A stretch of 64,000 nt of DNA from CBDHCC01 sp965219235 (GTDB lineage: Bacteria > Pseudomonadota > Alphaproteobacteria > Sphingomonadales > Sphingomonadaceae): contig OZ244721.1 in assembly GCA_965219235.1 (NCBI GenBank), positions 1 through 64,000 of the forward strand, given 5' to 3'. A program made the position numbers and the translations under genes. Within the stretch, counting starts at the first letter, position 1. Every line of letters begins with the position of its first letter. Below are positions 25,917 through 34,659 of the stretch, one piece after another. A model generated the notes under the pieces. That model worked only from the letters and a program-made list of their open reading frames with translations. It made no database searches and was not told the DNA's origin.

Positions 25917-26012
25917 CTCGTCTTTGCGAGGAGCCGAAGGCGACGAAGCAACCCAGACTGGTCGCGGCACAGCGATGGGGCTGGATTGCTTCGCCTGAGG
26001 CTCGCAATGACG
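25917..26012. repeat. Dispersed palindrome (TTGCGAG...CTCGCAA family)
   Basis: Left end has TTTGCGAG then GACGAAGCAACCCAG (25943-25957); right end has the inverted CTGGATTGCTTCG (25981-25993) and CTCGCAATGACG (26001-26012). It is a common bacterial intergenic repeat type. It lies upstream of the RNase H-like gene. Confidence 0.7.
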
Positions 26013-26080
26013 AAATGCGGTGTCCGAAACCAAAGGGGCGGACCCTTGCGAGCCCGCCCCTGCCGCGCCGCCGCGTCAAG

Positions 26081-27421
26081 TCAGAGCGTGGTGTCGTCCG
26101 GTGCGATCGGCGGCACCGGCGCGGCCGGTTGTCTCGGCGCGGTCGGGACGCTGGGAACCGGGGCCGGCCGGGGCGCGGGCGTCGGCACGGTGGTGCCGCC
26201 GTCCGTCCACTGGTCGAGCAGCTTGTGCGCCGTCGGACGGCCGCCCAGCCCGAAGGCGAGCGCCGATCCGACGGCGGCGGCGAAGACCACGCCGCTGAAC
26301 GCGATCACGACGATCTCCTGGCCGACGTCCATGAAGGTCAGACCCATGAAGGTGGCAACCGCGATGATGAGGTACTTCACCATCACCGGCACCGGCCCGC
26401 GCTCGCCCGTCGACGACGCCATCAGGCCCGAGATCAGGTTGGCCAGCCACACGCCCGCCGCGATCACGATCGCGCCGAACACGACGCGACCGCCGAGCGA
26501 CAGGATCTGGTCGATGATCAGCGACAGCTCCGGAAAGTTGAGCAGCCGTGCCGCGCCGATCGCGGCGAACAGCATGATCGCGGTGACCACGATGGTCGAG
26601 ACGACCTTGGACGGCCGCACCGACGATCCCGCCAGTCCGGCCGAGTTCAACGCCCGGTCGAAGCCCAGCGAGGGCAGGATGGACTCGATCAGCCCGGCCA
26701 CCCAGCGCGCGATGAAATAGGCGAGCGCCAGCCAGATCGCCGCGGCGATGATCAGCGGCACCGCGTGCAGGATCAGCTGCAGCATCTCGCGCGCGGGAAC
26801 CGTGATCACCTGGATGTTCAGCACATCCAGCGCCGCGATGGCGACGGGGATGATGATGAGGACGTAGGCGATGGTGCCGATGATGCTCGACAGGTTGATC
26901 GAGCCCGACGAGGAAGACCCCGCGGTCGCCGATGTTGTCGTGGTGGAAGAGGTGGCCGGATAGGCGTCGCTCCCGGTCACCTGGTTCACGCCGGCCTTCG
27001 ACATCCAGCGGTCGAAATCGACCGTCTGGAGCGAGGTCTCGATCAGCTGCTTGACGATCCGCGCGACGATCAGGCCGACATAGAAGATCAGGCCCGCGCC
27101 GATGATGCGCGGCACATAGGCCCCGACCTGGTCCAGGAGCGTGCGCAGCGGCGAGAGCACGGTGTTGAGCTGGAACACCTGCAGCACGGCGACCAGACCG
27201 AACAGCCAGACCAGGAGCGACAGCACACGGCCCAGCGAATGGCCGACCGTGTCGCCGGACGAGGTGTGGTGTCGCAGCGCGGGGATCGCGTCGACCAGCT
27301 TGGCAAACGCCCACTTCACCGCCTTCGCCACGATCCAGGTGATGATGAGGATAACGATCGCCTGGACGATCCTTTCCCCCCAGGTCTGCACTTGATCCCA
27401 GTCGATCCGATACCTGTCCAT
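26081..27421 (-). CDS. Mechanosensitive ion channel-type membrane protein
   Basis: 446 residues. The protein is built from repeated long helices (IIGAGLIFYVGLIVARIVKQLI; VFGAIVIAAGVWLANLISGLM) of the conserved TM-helix repeat type found beside MscS-like channels, with about six to eight membrane segments. A Ser/Thr-rich loop (SSTTTTSATAGSSSSG) interrupts the middle, and the C-terminus is a Pro-rich tail (PTPAPRPAPVPS). A full MscS beta domain is not obvious, so pore function is an inference. ATG at 27421; 102 bp upstream is the rarA stop, so both may be cotranscribed. Confidence 0.78.
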   Translation of the reverse strand: MDRYRIDWDQVQTWGERIVQAIVILIITWIVAKAVKWAFAKLVDAIPALRHHTSSGDTVGHSLGRVLSLLVWLFGLVAVLQVFQLNTVLSPLRTLLDQVGAYVPRIIGAGLIFYVGLIVARIVKQLIETSLQTVDFDRWMSKAGVNQVTGSDAYPATSSTTTTSATAGSSSSGSINLSSIIGTIAYVLIIIPVAIAALDVLNIQVITVPAREMLQLILHAVPLIIAAAIWLALAYFIARWVAGLIESILPSLGFDRALNSAGLAGSSVRPSKVVSTIVVTAIMLFAAIGAARLLNFPELSLIIDQILSLGGRVVFGAIVIAAGVWLANLISGLMASSTGERGPVPVMVKYLIIAVATFMGLTFMDVGQEIVVIAFSGVVFAAAVGSALAFGLGGRPTAHKLLDQWTDGGTTVPTPAPRPAPVPSVPTAPRQPAAPVPPIAPDDTTL

Positions 27422-27523
27422 GCCGTCTGCCCCCCTTGATCCTAGACGTGTCGAACTCGCGCCCGACTCTAGCGGCCGTTCACCTCCCGTCAAACCGCGG
27501 TGGCGAGCTGGGGTTCCACGGCG

Positions 27524-28837
27524 TCACCTCTCCACTCGGCGGCGGCGCCACTCCGCCAGCCGTTCGGCCACGCCGGCCTCCGCGCCCCGGTCGCTGGGCT
27601 CGTAGAGCTGGCGCGGCTCGACGCCGTCCGGCCAATAGTCCTGCCCGGAGAACGCATCCGGCGCGTCGTGGTCGTAGGCATAGCCCTCCGCCCGGCCGAG
27701 CGAGCGCATCAGCTCGGTGGGGGCGCCGACGATGTGGTTGGGCGGGGCGAGCGATCCGGTCTCCCTCGCCAGCGCGGTCGCCGCCTTGAACGCGGTGTGG
27801 GCGCGGTTCGACTTGGGCGCGGTGGCGATGTGCAGGCAGGCCTGCGCCAGCGCCAGCTCACCCTCCGGCGAGCCCAGGAACTCCCAGGCGTCGCGCGCGG
27901 CGACCGCGACCACGAGCGCCTGCGGGTCGGCCAGGCCGACGTCCTCCGACGCCATGCGGATCAGGCGGCGGGCGAGGAAGCGCCGGTCCTCGCCCGCCTC
28001 CATCATGCGGGCGAGGTAGTAGAGCGCGGCGTCCGGGTCCGACCCCCGCACCGCCTTGTGGAGCGCGGAGATCAGGTCGTAATGGCCGTCACCCGCCTTG
28101 TCGTAGATCGGCATCCGGCGGGCGAGGAGCGCGGCCAGTGCGGCCGGGTCGAGCGGCGCGTCGGGGGCGTCGGCGAACAGCGCCTCCGCCCCGTTCAGCA
28201 GGAACCGCCCGTCGCCGTCCGCGTCCGCGATCAGCGCCGCGCGCGCCTCGTCCGTCAGCGGCAGCGCGCGGCCGACCAGAGCCTCCGCCCGGTCGAGCAG
28301 CGCTTCGAGCGCCGCGGCGTCCAGCCGATGCAGGACCAGCACCTGCGCGCGCGACAGCAGCGCCGCGTTGAGCTCGAAGGACGGGTTCTGGGTCGTGGCC
28401 CCGACCAGCACGACGGTGCCGTCCTCCACCACCGGCAGGAAGCCGTCCTGCTGCGCCCGGTTGAAGCGGTGGACCTCGTCCACGAACAGCAGCGTGCGCT
28501 GGCCCGCCCGCGCGGCGGTCCGCGCCGCCTCGAACGCCCGCTTCAAGTCGGCGACGCCGGAGAACACCGCCGACAGCTCGTCGAAGCGCATTGCGGTGGC
28601 GGTCGCGAGCAGGCGGGCGATGGTCGTCTTGCCCGTGCCCGGCGGCCCCCACAGGATCAGCGACGGGAGCGCGCCCGCCGCCACCAGCCGGGTCAGCGCG
28701 CCGTCGGGGCCGGTCAGATGGTCCTGCCCGACGACCTCGTCCAAGGACTGAGGGCGCAGGCGCTCCGCGAGGGGCGCGTTGGGTGCCGGCCGGGGCGGAG
28801 CGGGAGGCGGCGGGTCGTCGGCGAACAGGTCAGCCAC
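27524..28837 (-). CDS. rarA: Replication-associated recombination protein A (MgsA/RarA AAA+ ATPase)
   Basis: 437 residues. AAA+ motifs: Walker A LWGPPGTGKTTIA, Walker B LLFVDEVHRFN, sensor 1 VGATTQNPSFELN and the arginine finger region LSRAQVLVLHRL. The N-terminus LAERLRPQSLDEVVGQDHL is the RarA/clamp-loader type. The C-terminal tetramerisation domain is present (LIRMASEDVGLADPQAL and QDYWPDG). It acts at stalled replication forks. The GTG start overlaps the upstream glycosyltransferase gene by 8 nt, an odd but plausible pairing. Confidence 0.94.
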   Translation of the reverse strand: MADLFADDPPPPAPPRPAPNAPLAERLRPQSLDEVVGQDHLTGPDGALTRLVAAGALPSLILWGPPGTGKTTIARLLATATAMRFDELSAVFSGVADLKRAFEAARTAARAGQRTLLFVDEVHRFNRAQQDGFLPVVEDGTVVLVGATTQNPSFELNAALLSRAQVLVLHRLDAAALEALLDRAEALVGRALPLTDEARAALIADADGDGRFLLNGAEALFADAPDAPLDPAALAALLARRMPIYDKAGDGHYDLISALHKAVRGSDPDAALYYLARMMEAGEDRRFLARRLIRMASEDVGLADPQALVVAVAARDAWEFLGSPEGELALAQACLHIATAPKSNRAHTAFKAATALARETGSLAPPNHIVGAPTELMRSLGRAEGYAYDHDAPDAFSGQDYWPDGVEPRQLYEPSDRGAEAGVAERLAEWRRRRVER

Positions 28838-29984
28838 GGCCGGCGCGCTGGGCGAGCACCCGGTGATAGGCGTCGAGCACGACCTGGTTGACGGCGTCCC
28901 AGCGATAGGCGGCGGCGGCCTCGTGCCCCTCAAGCCCGGCGGCGGCGCGCGCGGCGGGGTCCTGGATGTAGCGCTGGAGCGCGTCGGCATAGGCGGCGAC
29001 GTCGCGCGGCGGGACCAGCCGGCCCGTCACGCCGTCGACCACCAGGTCGCGCGCGCCGGTCGCGTCGGCCGCGACCACCGCCACGCCGGCGGCCATCGCC
29101 TCCAGCGTGACGTTGCCGAACGTCTCCGTCACCGACGGCTGGAGCAGGATGTCGAGCGAGGCGACCGTGCGGCCGAGATCGTCGCCGCACTGGAACCCGG
29201 CATAGAGCGCGTCGGGCACCTCGCCCTCCAGCCACCCGCGCGCCGGACCGTCGCCGATCACCAGCACCCGGTGGGCGATGCCGCGCGCGTCGAGTTCGCG
29301 CACGGCGGCGGCGAACATGTCCAGGCCCTTTTCCAAGACCACCCGGCCGAAGAACCCGATCACCACCTCGTCGTCGCCGATGCCCAGCGAGCGCCGCCAC
29401 TCCAGGCTGCGGCGGTCGGGCGAGAAGCGGGCGTGGTTCACGCCGCGCGACCACACGTCGATCGGCACGGTGACGCCCTGCTCGCGCAGCCGCTCGGCCA
29501 TCTCCGGCGTCGGCGCAACGGCGGCGTCGCAGCGGTTGTAGAAGCGCTGGAGCAGATGGACCATCAGCGGCTCCAGAAAGCCAAGGTGGTAGTAGCTGGC
29601 GTAGGTCTCGAACAGCGTGTGGACCGACGCCAGGATCGGCCAGCCCTCGCCCCGCGCGAAGCTGACCGCCCGGTGGCCCAGGATGTCGGGCGCGGAGACG
29701 TGGACGATGTCGGGCGCGAAACGGCGCAGGTCCTCGCGCACCCGGCCGGGCAGGCCCAATGCCGCGCGATACTCGTCGCGACCGGGGAGCGCGACGGCGG
29801 GAACGTGGATCAGCGTGCCGGTCGGTTCGAAGGCCGGGCTCTCCACCGTGGGCGCATAGATGCGCGGGGTCACGCCGCGCTCGATCAGGTGCCCGACCAG
29901 CCGGTTGAGCGCCTGGTTCGCGCCGTCGCGGACGTAGTTGTAGTTCCCGCTGAACAGCGCGACCCTGAGTGGTGCCCCCGACAT
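28830..29984 (-). CDS. GT4-family glycosyltransferase
   Basis: 384 residues with a GT-B fold. Residues 1-160 form the acceptor domain with FSGNYNYVRDGANQALNRLVG; the donor domain has VIGFFGRVVLEKGLDMF, VIGDGPARGWLE and the E-x7-E motif PSVTETFGNVTLEAMAAG. This resembles the SqdX/MgtA-type glycosyltransferases that make glycolipids, but the sugar is not predictable. ATG at 29984 was chosen, with the fold starting at residue 6. It overlaps rarA by 8 nt downstream. The upstream gap is a palindromic repeat. Confidence 0.87.
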   Translation of the reverse strand: MSGAPLRVALFSGNYNYVRDGANQALNRLVGHLIERGVTPRIYAPTVESPAFEPTGTLIHVPAVALPGRDEYRAALGLPGRVREDLRRFAPDIVHVSAPDILGHRAVSFARGEGWPILASVHTLFETYASYYHLGFLEPLMVHLLQRFYNRCDAAVAPTPEMAERLREQGVTVPIDVWSRGVNHARFSPDRRSLEWRRSLGIGDDEVVIGFFGRVVLEKGLDMFAAAVRELDARGIAHRVLVIGDGPARGWLEGEVPDALYAGFQCGDDLGRTVASLDILLQPSVTETFGNVTLEAMAAGVAVVAADATGARDLVVDGVTGRLVPPRDVAAYADALQRYIQDPAARAAAGLEGHEAAAAYRWDAVNQVVLDAYHRVLAQRAGRG

Positions 29985-30037
29985 GGGGGGCTTCAAGCAC
30001 AGGGGTGGGGCGGGGGCAATGAGGCGGCACTTCGAAA

Positions 30038-30180
30038 CTCCCCTGCCTGCTTGCAGGGAGGGGCTGGGGGTGGGTGCGAGCGAAGCGAGCCGGGGAGCTT
30101 CGGAGCCGGACGAGCGGCGCGCGAGGCATCGAGCCTCGCGCGCCGCAACCCACCCCCGCCCTCCCTTTCAGGGAGGGGAG
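30038..30180. repeat. Dispersed palindrome (CCCTCC...GGAGGG family)
   Basis: Starts CTCCCCTGCCTGCTTGCAGG (30038-30057), has an inner inverted pair GCGGCGCGCGAGGC/GCCTCGCGCGCCGC, and ends CCCTCCCTTTCAGGGAGGGG (30159-30178). Same layout as the element at 22,606. Confidence 0.75.
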
Positions 30181-30211
30181 AAGGACGATCGAGATTTGCT
30201 CGGTGCGGGGT

Positions 30212-30409
30212 TCAGGGCTTCAGCGGCGGTACTGGTGCCTGCCGCCCCACATCCACCTCGTTCGCCTCCATCGCCCGCATCTCGTTGTCGAGTTCGGCGG
30301 AGGTGTTCCGGATTTCCGCCTGGGCGTTGTCGTAGCGCTCGTCGAAGCTCGGCTCGCGCTTGCACGAGGTGAGCGCGAGCGGAAGGAGAAGCAGCCAGGC
30401 CGCCCGCAT
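30212..30409 (-). CDS. Small lipoprotein downstream of tamB
   Basis: 65 residues. A lipoprotein signal (MRAAWLLLLPLALTSC) places the lipid-anchored Cys at residue 16. The mature part is about 50 residues, charged, with an amphipathic helix DNAQAEIRNTSAELDNEMRAMEANE that could form a coiled coil, and a Pro-rich end. ATG overlaps the tamB stop (TGATG), so it is the last gene of the tamA-tamB operon. It may assist TamAB or the envelope; that is inference. Confidence 0.8.
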   Translation of the reverse strand: MRAAWLLLLPLALTSCKREPSFDERYDNAQAEIRNTSAELDNEMRAMEANEVDVGRQAPVPPLKP

Positions 30410-33400
30410 CAATATTCCTTGCGGTACTGCACGTTGACGTTGGACCCGCCGAACGATCCAAAGGACGAGATCACCGACAGCGCGCGGGACAGCGCGATGT
30501 CCAACTGCGTCGCGGTGAAGCCGCGCGCGTCGGTGATGATCTCGATGTAGATGTCCTTGGTGATGTACTGCCCGGCGGCGAGCGCGGTGCCGCGTCCGGA
30601 CGCGCTGTCCGGGCTCAGGATGCGCAGCCGGTCGATGCCGGTCGCCGACTGGATCTTGCCGATCGGGTCGAGCCCGCCGCCGCCGCCGCGCAGGCCGTTG
30701 AGCGCGGACGCGAGCTGCACCGCCTGGATGGCCGACAGGTTGGTCACCGAACTGCCGAACAGGATGCGGCTGATGACCTCCTCCTGCGGCAGCGCGGGGG
30801 AGGAGGTGAAGGCGATCTGCGGGTTGTAGGCCGCGCCGCTGACGTTGAGGTTGATCGTCGTGCCGTCGATCTCCGTCGTCGCGGTCAGGCGCACGTTGGG
30901 CTCGATCGGCTGGCCGCCGGTGAACTGGACCACGCCCTGCTGCAGCTCGAACCGGCGGGACGAGAAGGAGAAGGTGCCCCGGATCAGGTTCACCTCGCCC
31001 GTCACGCGGGGGTTGGCGGCGGTGCCCGTCACCTTCAGGTTGGTGGACCACTCGCTCTCCAGCCCTCGGCCGGACACGTAGAGCTCGTTGTCGGCCACGA
31101 CCGCGATGTTCAGCCGGATGTTGGACGGGGCGGGCGGGGCCGCCTGTCGGTCGCCGGTGATGCGGCGGCGGCTGTCGGGCGCGGGCGGGGCGCGGCGCAC
31201 GCCGGTCAGCACCGGAACCTCGGCCGACGCCTGGCTGACGAGCTTGTAGCGCGTCTCGGGCAGGCGCAGCGTGCCGGTGATGATCGGGTCGGCGTTGGCG
31301 GTGTTGACGAAGCGCAGGTCGCCCGTCGCGCGCGCGGCCAGGTTGTTGCCGCTGGCAAGCTGCGCGTCCTGGAAGCGGGCTTGGATGTCGGCCGGATAGC
31401 CGGCGTCGGCCGCCAGGTTGACCTGTCCCATCGCCTGCACCGTGCCGTCGCCGGCCTTGGCGGTCAGGCGGTTCAACTGGAAGGAGGAGGAGGTGAAGCG
31501 GCCGTCGATCGCCATGCCGGTCAGCCGCGTGCCGTAGGTCTCGTTCTCGTAGGTGAGCGCGTTGGCGCGCACCAGGCCGGTCAGCCGCGGCGCGGACACC
31601 CGGCCGGAAAAGTCGGCGGCGACCCCGATCGGGCCGGTCAGCGTCTGGCCCGACAGCGAGGCGAGCGAGAACAGGATGTCGGCCGGCCCGTTGTAGCGGA
31701 TGCCGCCGCCCAGCGGGGCCTCCATCAGGCGTGTGGTCCACGATCCCGCGCCCGGCCCCAGCGGCGACAGCGCGACCTTGGCCCGGCCGATCAGCGCGCC
31801 GTTGCGGCGGATCACGGCGGCCAGGTCGCCGCCGGTCGGGATCAGCCGGCCGACCACGTCCATGTCCACCGCCTTCGACTGGGCCGACAGGCTGGTGCGG
31901 GTGAAGCCGCGGATCCGCAGCCGGGTGTCGGCGCGGGGGAAGGAGCCGTCGGCGGGTTGCGAGAAGTCCAGGCTGCCGCTCGCGCGCCCGCCCAGGCCCA
32001 GGCCCGGCGAGAAGCTGTTGAGCAGCGCCAGGTCGAGCTGGTCGAGGCGCGATTGCAGTTCCAGCCCCTTGCCGTAGCGACCCGCGATCCGCGCCGAGCC
32101 CTGGCTGAAGTCCACGCGGGTCGGCAGCAGGCGCCAGTCGCCGCCCTCCCGGACGACCCGCGCGGGCGCGGCGGTGCGGAAGTCGATGCCGTTGGCGCGC
32201 CCCTGCAGCGCGACCCGGCTCAGCTCGGGCGCGATGTCGCCGTTCAGCGCCACGCGGAACGGCACGCCGGTGGAGCCCTCCAGCAGCGCCTGCACCCGGC
32301 CGCGGCCGCCGACCACGTCGAACTTGGCGCGCCCGGCGGCGAGGTCGAGCGTGTTGTAGGCGACATCGGCGAACTGCACGTCGCCCACCGCCTCCAACGG
32401 GTCGCCCAGCGTCACGGTGGCGTCCACCAGCGCGCGGCCGACCTGGAGCGGGATGCGGCCGGGCGCGGAGTAGTCGTTCACCCGCGCGCGCACGACCGCC
32501 CGTTGCCGCTTCCCGAACGCGGCGAGCTGCACCGTGCCGTCGATGCCCGATCCCTGCGCGGTCAACCGCCCGGCATAGGGGCCGGCCGCCGTCTGGTTCA
32601 TCCGTCCGGCGAAGTCGATGCCGGCGAAACGGGCGTTGCGGATGTCGAAGGCGAGCGGCCCACGCCCCGCCGCCACCGTCAGGTCGGCCGAAAAGGCGCC
32701 ATAGTCGGTCATGCCCGTGGCGGTGACGACGTAGTTGCCGTTCCTGGCCCTCACGGTGGCGTCCAGCCCCGCCAGCCCGACGCCGAAGTCCGGCGACTGG
32801 AGTCTCAGCCGCGCGGTCGGGTCGGTCAGGGTGCCGGTCACGGCCACCTGGATCGGACCGTAGGCGGCCGAGCGGCCCTGCGCGGCGAACTCGATCCGGC
32901 CCGACGGCAGGTAGCGGCCCGAGCCGTTGGTGATGCTCAGGAGCGGCGCGCGCACCGTCAGCTGGTCGAAGCGCGCGATGCCGTCCGACCCGTAATACAC
33001 CCGCGCCGAGGCGACCGCGTTGCCGCCGAGCTGTTCGCGCACGGAGTCGTTGAACAGCGCCGTGGACTTCGCCTGCACGCGCCCGACCAGCGCATAGCCG
33101 CCGTTGGGCGTGGTCTTGAGGTCGACATCGGTGTTCAGGTTGAAGAGGCCGACCGAGGCGATGCGATAGCCGTTCAGCCGGCCCTTGATCGCGCCGGTGT
33201 AGAGCCCGGTCGAGGTGTCGGCGACGACCACCGCCGTGCCGCTCAGCCGGTCGGAGCGGATGCGCAGATTGTCCGACAGGATGCGCGGCCCCTTGATTGC
33301 CAGGTCGCCGTCGATCCTCACGTTCGTCAGCAGCTCGCCGGCGGTCGCGTTCAGCCCGGTGATCGCGCGCGCCTGCGCCGAGACGGGGATCAGGATACGG

Positions 33401-34659
33401 TCGGAGTTCACCCGCGCCTTGCCCGTGGCGTTCAGCCCCTGGACGACCGTGTCGTTGAACCCCAGCGCCGCCGCCTGGATGCGGTAGTCCACCACCGGCG
33501 TGGCGAACTTGCCGTCCAGCGCCAACGTCGCTCGAACGTCGCGGCCCGACAGGTTGGGCAGGATCACCGACGGCTGGTCGAGGCGGAAGGCGAGCTTCAG
33601 GTCGGAGAACCGGCTCTCGCCCAGATCGACCAGGCCGTTGGCGACGAGGTCGAAGGCGGGCGAGCCGATCCGTCCGTTCAGGTCCACGCGCCGCTGGTCG
33701 AGCGCGGCGGTGACGTCGAGCTGCACCAGCGGCTTCAACAGCGCGGCGGGTTGGCCGGTGACGATCAGGTCGGGCCGCGCACCGCCCTTCACGCGGACGG
33801 TGCCGTCGCGCGCGCGGATGCGCAGCCCCGCCAGCTGTTCGCCGCCGAGCGTCGCGACCAGTCGGCCGTTCCAGTCGGCCCAGCTTCCGCGCCCGGCGAC
33901 CTGCGCTGTCAGCGGCCGGTCGAGACCCGCCAGCGCCGCCACCGCACCGTCGGCCGGCGCGCGCAGCTGGGCCTGCACGTTCAGAATGTTGTCGTCGGGC
34001 ACCGCGTCCAGGTTAAGAAACAGCCTGTCGCCGCCCTTCAACCCCGCCACCGCCAGCGTGCCCAGGTCGGCCTTCACCCGCGCGCGCCGGTCGGCGATGG
34101 CGACCCGGGCGTTGACCCGCGCCACCCGCCTCTCGCCCGTCACCGGCGCTTCGAGCACCAGCTGGCCGATCGCCAGCCGGCCCACGTCGATGTCGTAGTT
34201 CGGCAGGATCGGAGCATTCGGGTCGGCGTTCGGGTCCGGCTTCAGCTCCGGCAGCCGCCGCAGCACGACGCGCCGGCTGGCGAGCTCGTTCACGTCGATG
34301 TGGTTGTTGGCGAAGGCGAAGGGGTGCCAATCGAGCGTGATCGCGGGCGAGGTCAGGAACACGCCCTTCTGGTCGCGCACCCGCACGTCCACCAACGTCA
34401 TGCGCCCGTAGAGCGATCCCCGGATCGCGCCCACGTTGAAGCCGAGCCCGCTCGCCAGCTCGAACTTGTTGAGCTGGTCCACCACCAGCCGCTTGCCCGG
34501 CCCGGTGTTGAGGCCGAGGATCACGATCCCGACCAGCGCCACCAAGCCGATCAGCAGGAACAGAAGCCCACGCAGTATACGGACCGGCCAGGACCGGCGC
34601 TCGCGCTCTGACGTCACCAGACTGTTGCCATCCAGCGTCTCTATGGTCTCCTCTGCCAT
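30409..34659 (-). CDS. tamB: TamB (translocation and assembly module, DUF490)
   Basis: 1416 residues. A single N-terminal membrane anchor (PVRILRGLLFLLIGLVALVGIVILGLN cut at about residues 25-50) is followed by a very long beta-rich periplasmic region of TamB/AsmA-like repeats, and the C-terminal DUF490 domain (residues about 1040-1416, with RITGTLRLPETRYKL-like and EEVISRILFGSS sequence). TamB bridges inner and outer membranes, works with TamA and is implicated in lipid transport and autotransporter assembly. ATG at 34659 overlaps the tamA stop by one base. Confidence 0.94.
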   Translation of the reverse strand: MAEETIETLDGNSLVTSERERRSWPVRILRGLLFLLIGLVALVGIVILGLNTGPGKRLVVDQLNKFELASGLGFNVGAIRGSLYGRMTLVDVRVRDQKGVFLTSPAITLDWHPFAFANNHIDVNELASRRVVLRRLPELKPDPNADPNAPILPNYDIDVGRLAIGQLVLEAPVTGERRVARVNARVAIADRRARVKADLGTLAVAGLKGGDRLFLNLDAVPDDNILNVQAQLRAPADGAVAALAGLDRPLTAQVAGRGSWADWNGRLVATLGGEQLAGLRIRARDGTVRVKGGARPDLIVTGQPAALLKPLVQLDVTAALDQRRVDLNGRIGSPAFDLVANGLVDLGESRFSDLKLAFRLDQPSVILPNLSGRDVRATLALDGKFATPVVDYRIQAAALGFNDTVVQGLNATGKARVNSDRILIPVSAQARAITGLNATAGELLTNVRIDGDLAIKGPRILSDNLRIRSDRLSGTAVVVADTSTGLYTGAIKGRLNGYRIASVGLFNLNTDVDLKTTPNGGYALVGRVQAKSTALFNDSVREQLGGNAVASARVYYGSDGIARFDQLTVRAPLLSITNGSGRYLPSGRIEFAAQGRSAAYGPIQVAVTGTLTDPTARLRLQSPDFGVGLAGLDATVRARNGNYVVTATGMTDYGAFSADLTVAAGRGPLAFDIRNARFAGIDFAGRMNQTAAGPYAGRLTAQGSGIDGTVQLAAFGKRQRAVVRARVNDYSAPGRIPLQVGRALVDATVTLGDPLEAVGDVQFADVAYNTLDLAAGRAKFDVVGGRGRVQALLEGSTGVPFRVALNGDIAPELSRVALQGRANGIDFRTAAPARVVREGGDWRLLPTRVDFSQGSARIAGRYGKGLELQSRLDQLDLALLNSFSPGLGLGGRASGSLDFSQPADGSFPRADTRLRIRGFTRTSLSAQSKAVDMDVVGRLIPTGGDLAAVIRRNGALIGRAKVALSPLGPGAGSWTTRLMEAPLGGGIRYNGPADILFSLASLSGQTLTGPIGVAADFSGRVSAPRLTGLVRANALTYENETYGTRLTGMAIDGRFTSSSFQLNRLTAKAGDGTVQAMGQVNLAADAGYPADIQARFQDAQLASGNNLAARATGDLRFVNTANADPIITGTLRLPETRYKLVSQASAEVPVLTGVRRAPPAPDSRRRITGDRQAAPPAPSNIRLNIAVVADNELYVSGRGLESEWSTNLKVTGTAANPRVTGEVNLIRGTFSFSSRRFELQQGVVQFTGGQPIEPNVRLTATTEIDGTTINLNVSGAAYNPQIAFTSSPALPQEEVISRILFGSSVTNLSAIQAVQLASALNGLRGGGGGLDPIGKIQSATGIDRLRILSPDSASGRGTALAAGQYITKDIYIEIITDARGFTATQLDIALSRALSVISSFGSFGGSNVNVQYRKEY

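Noticed and set aside
25018..26079. Long N-terminal extension of the RNase H-like protein (353 codons)
   Set aside because: The extra 57 codons lie in a dispersed palindrome; the ATG at 25908 precedes the first conserved strand.
31381..34611. Very long open frame (1076 codons) antisense to tamB; similar frames antisense to tamA, etfB, GMC and other genes
   Set aside because: High GC leaves few stop codons on the opposite strand. These frames have Arg/Gly/His-rich, domain-free sequence, and the genes on the other strand are well supported.
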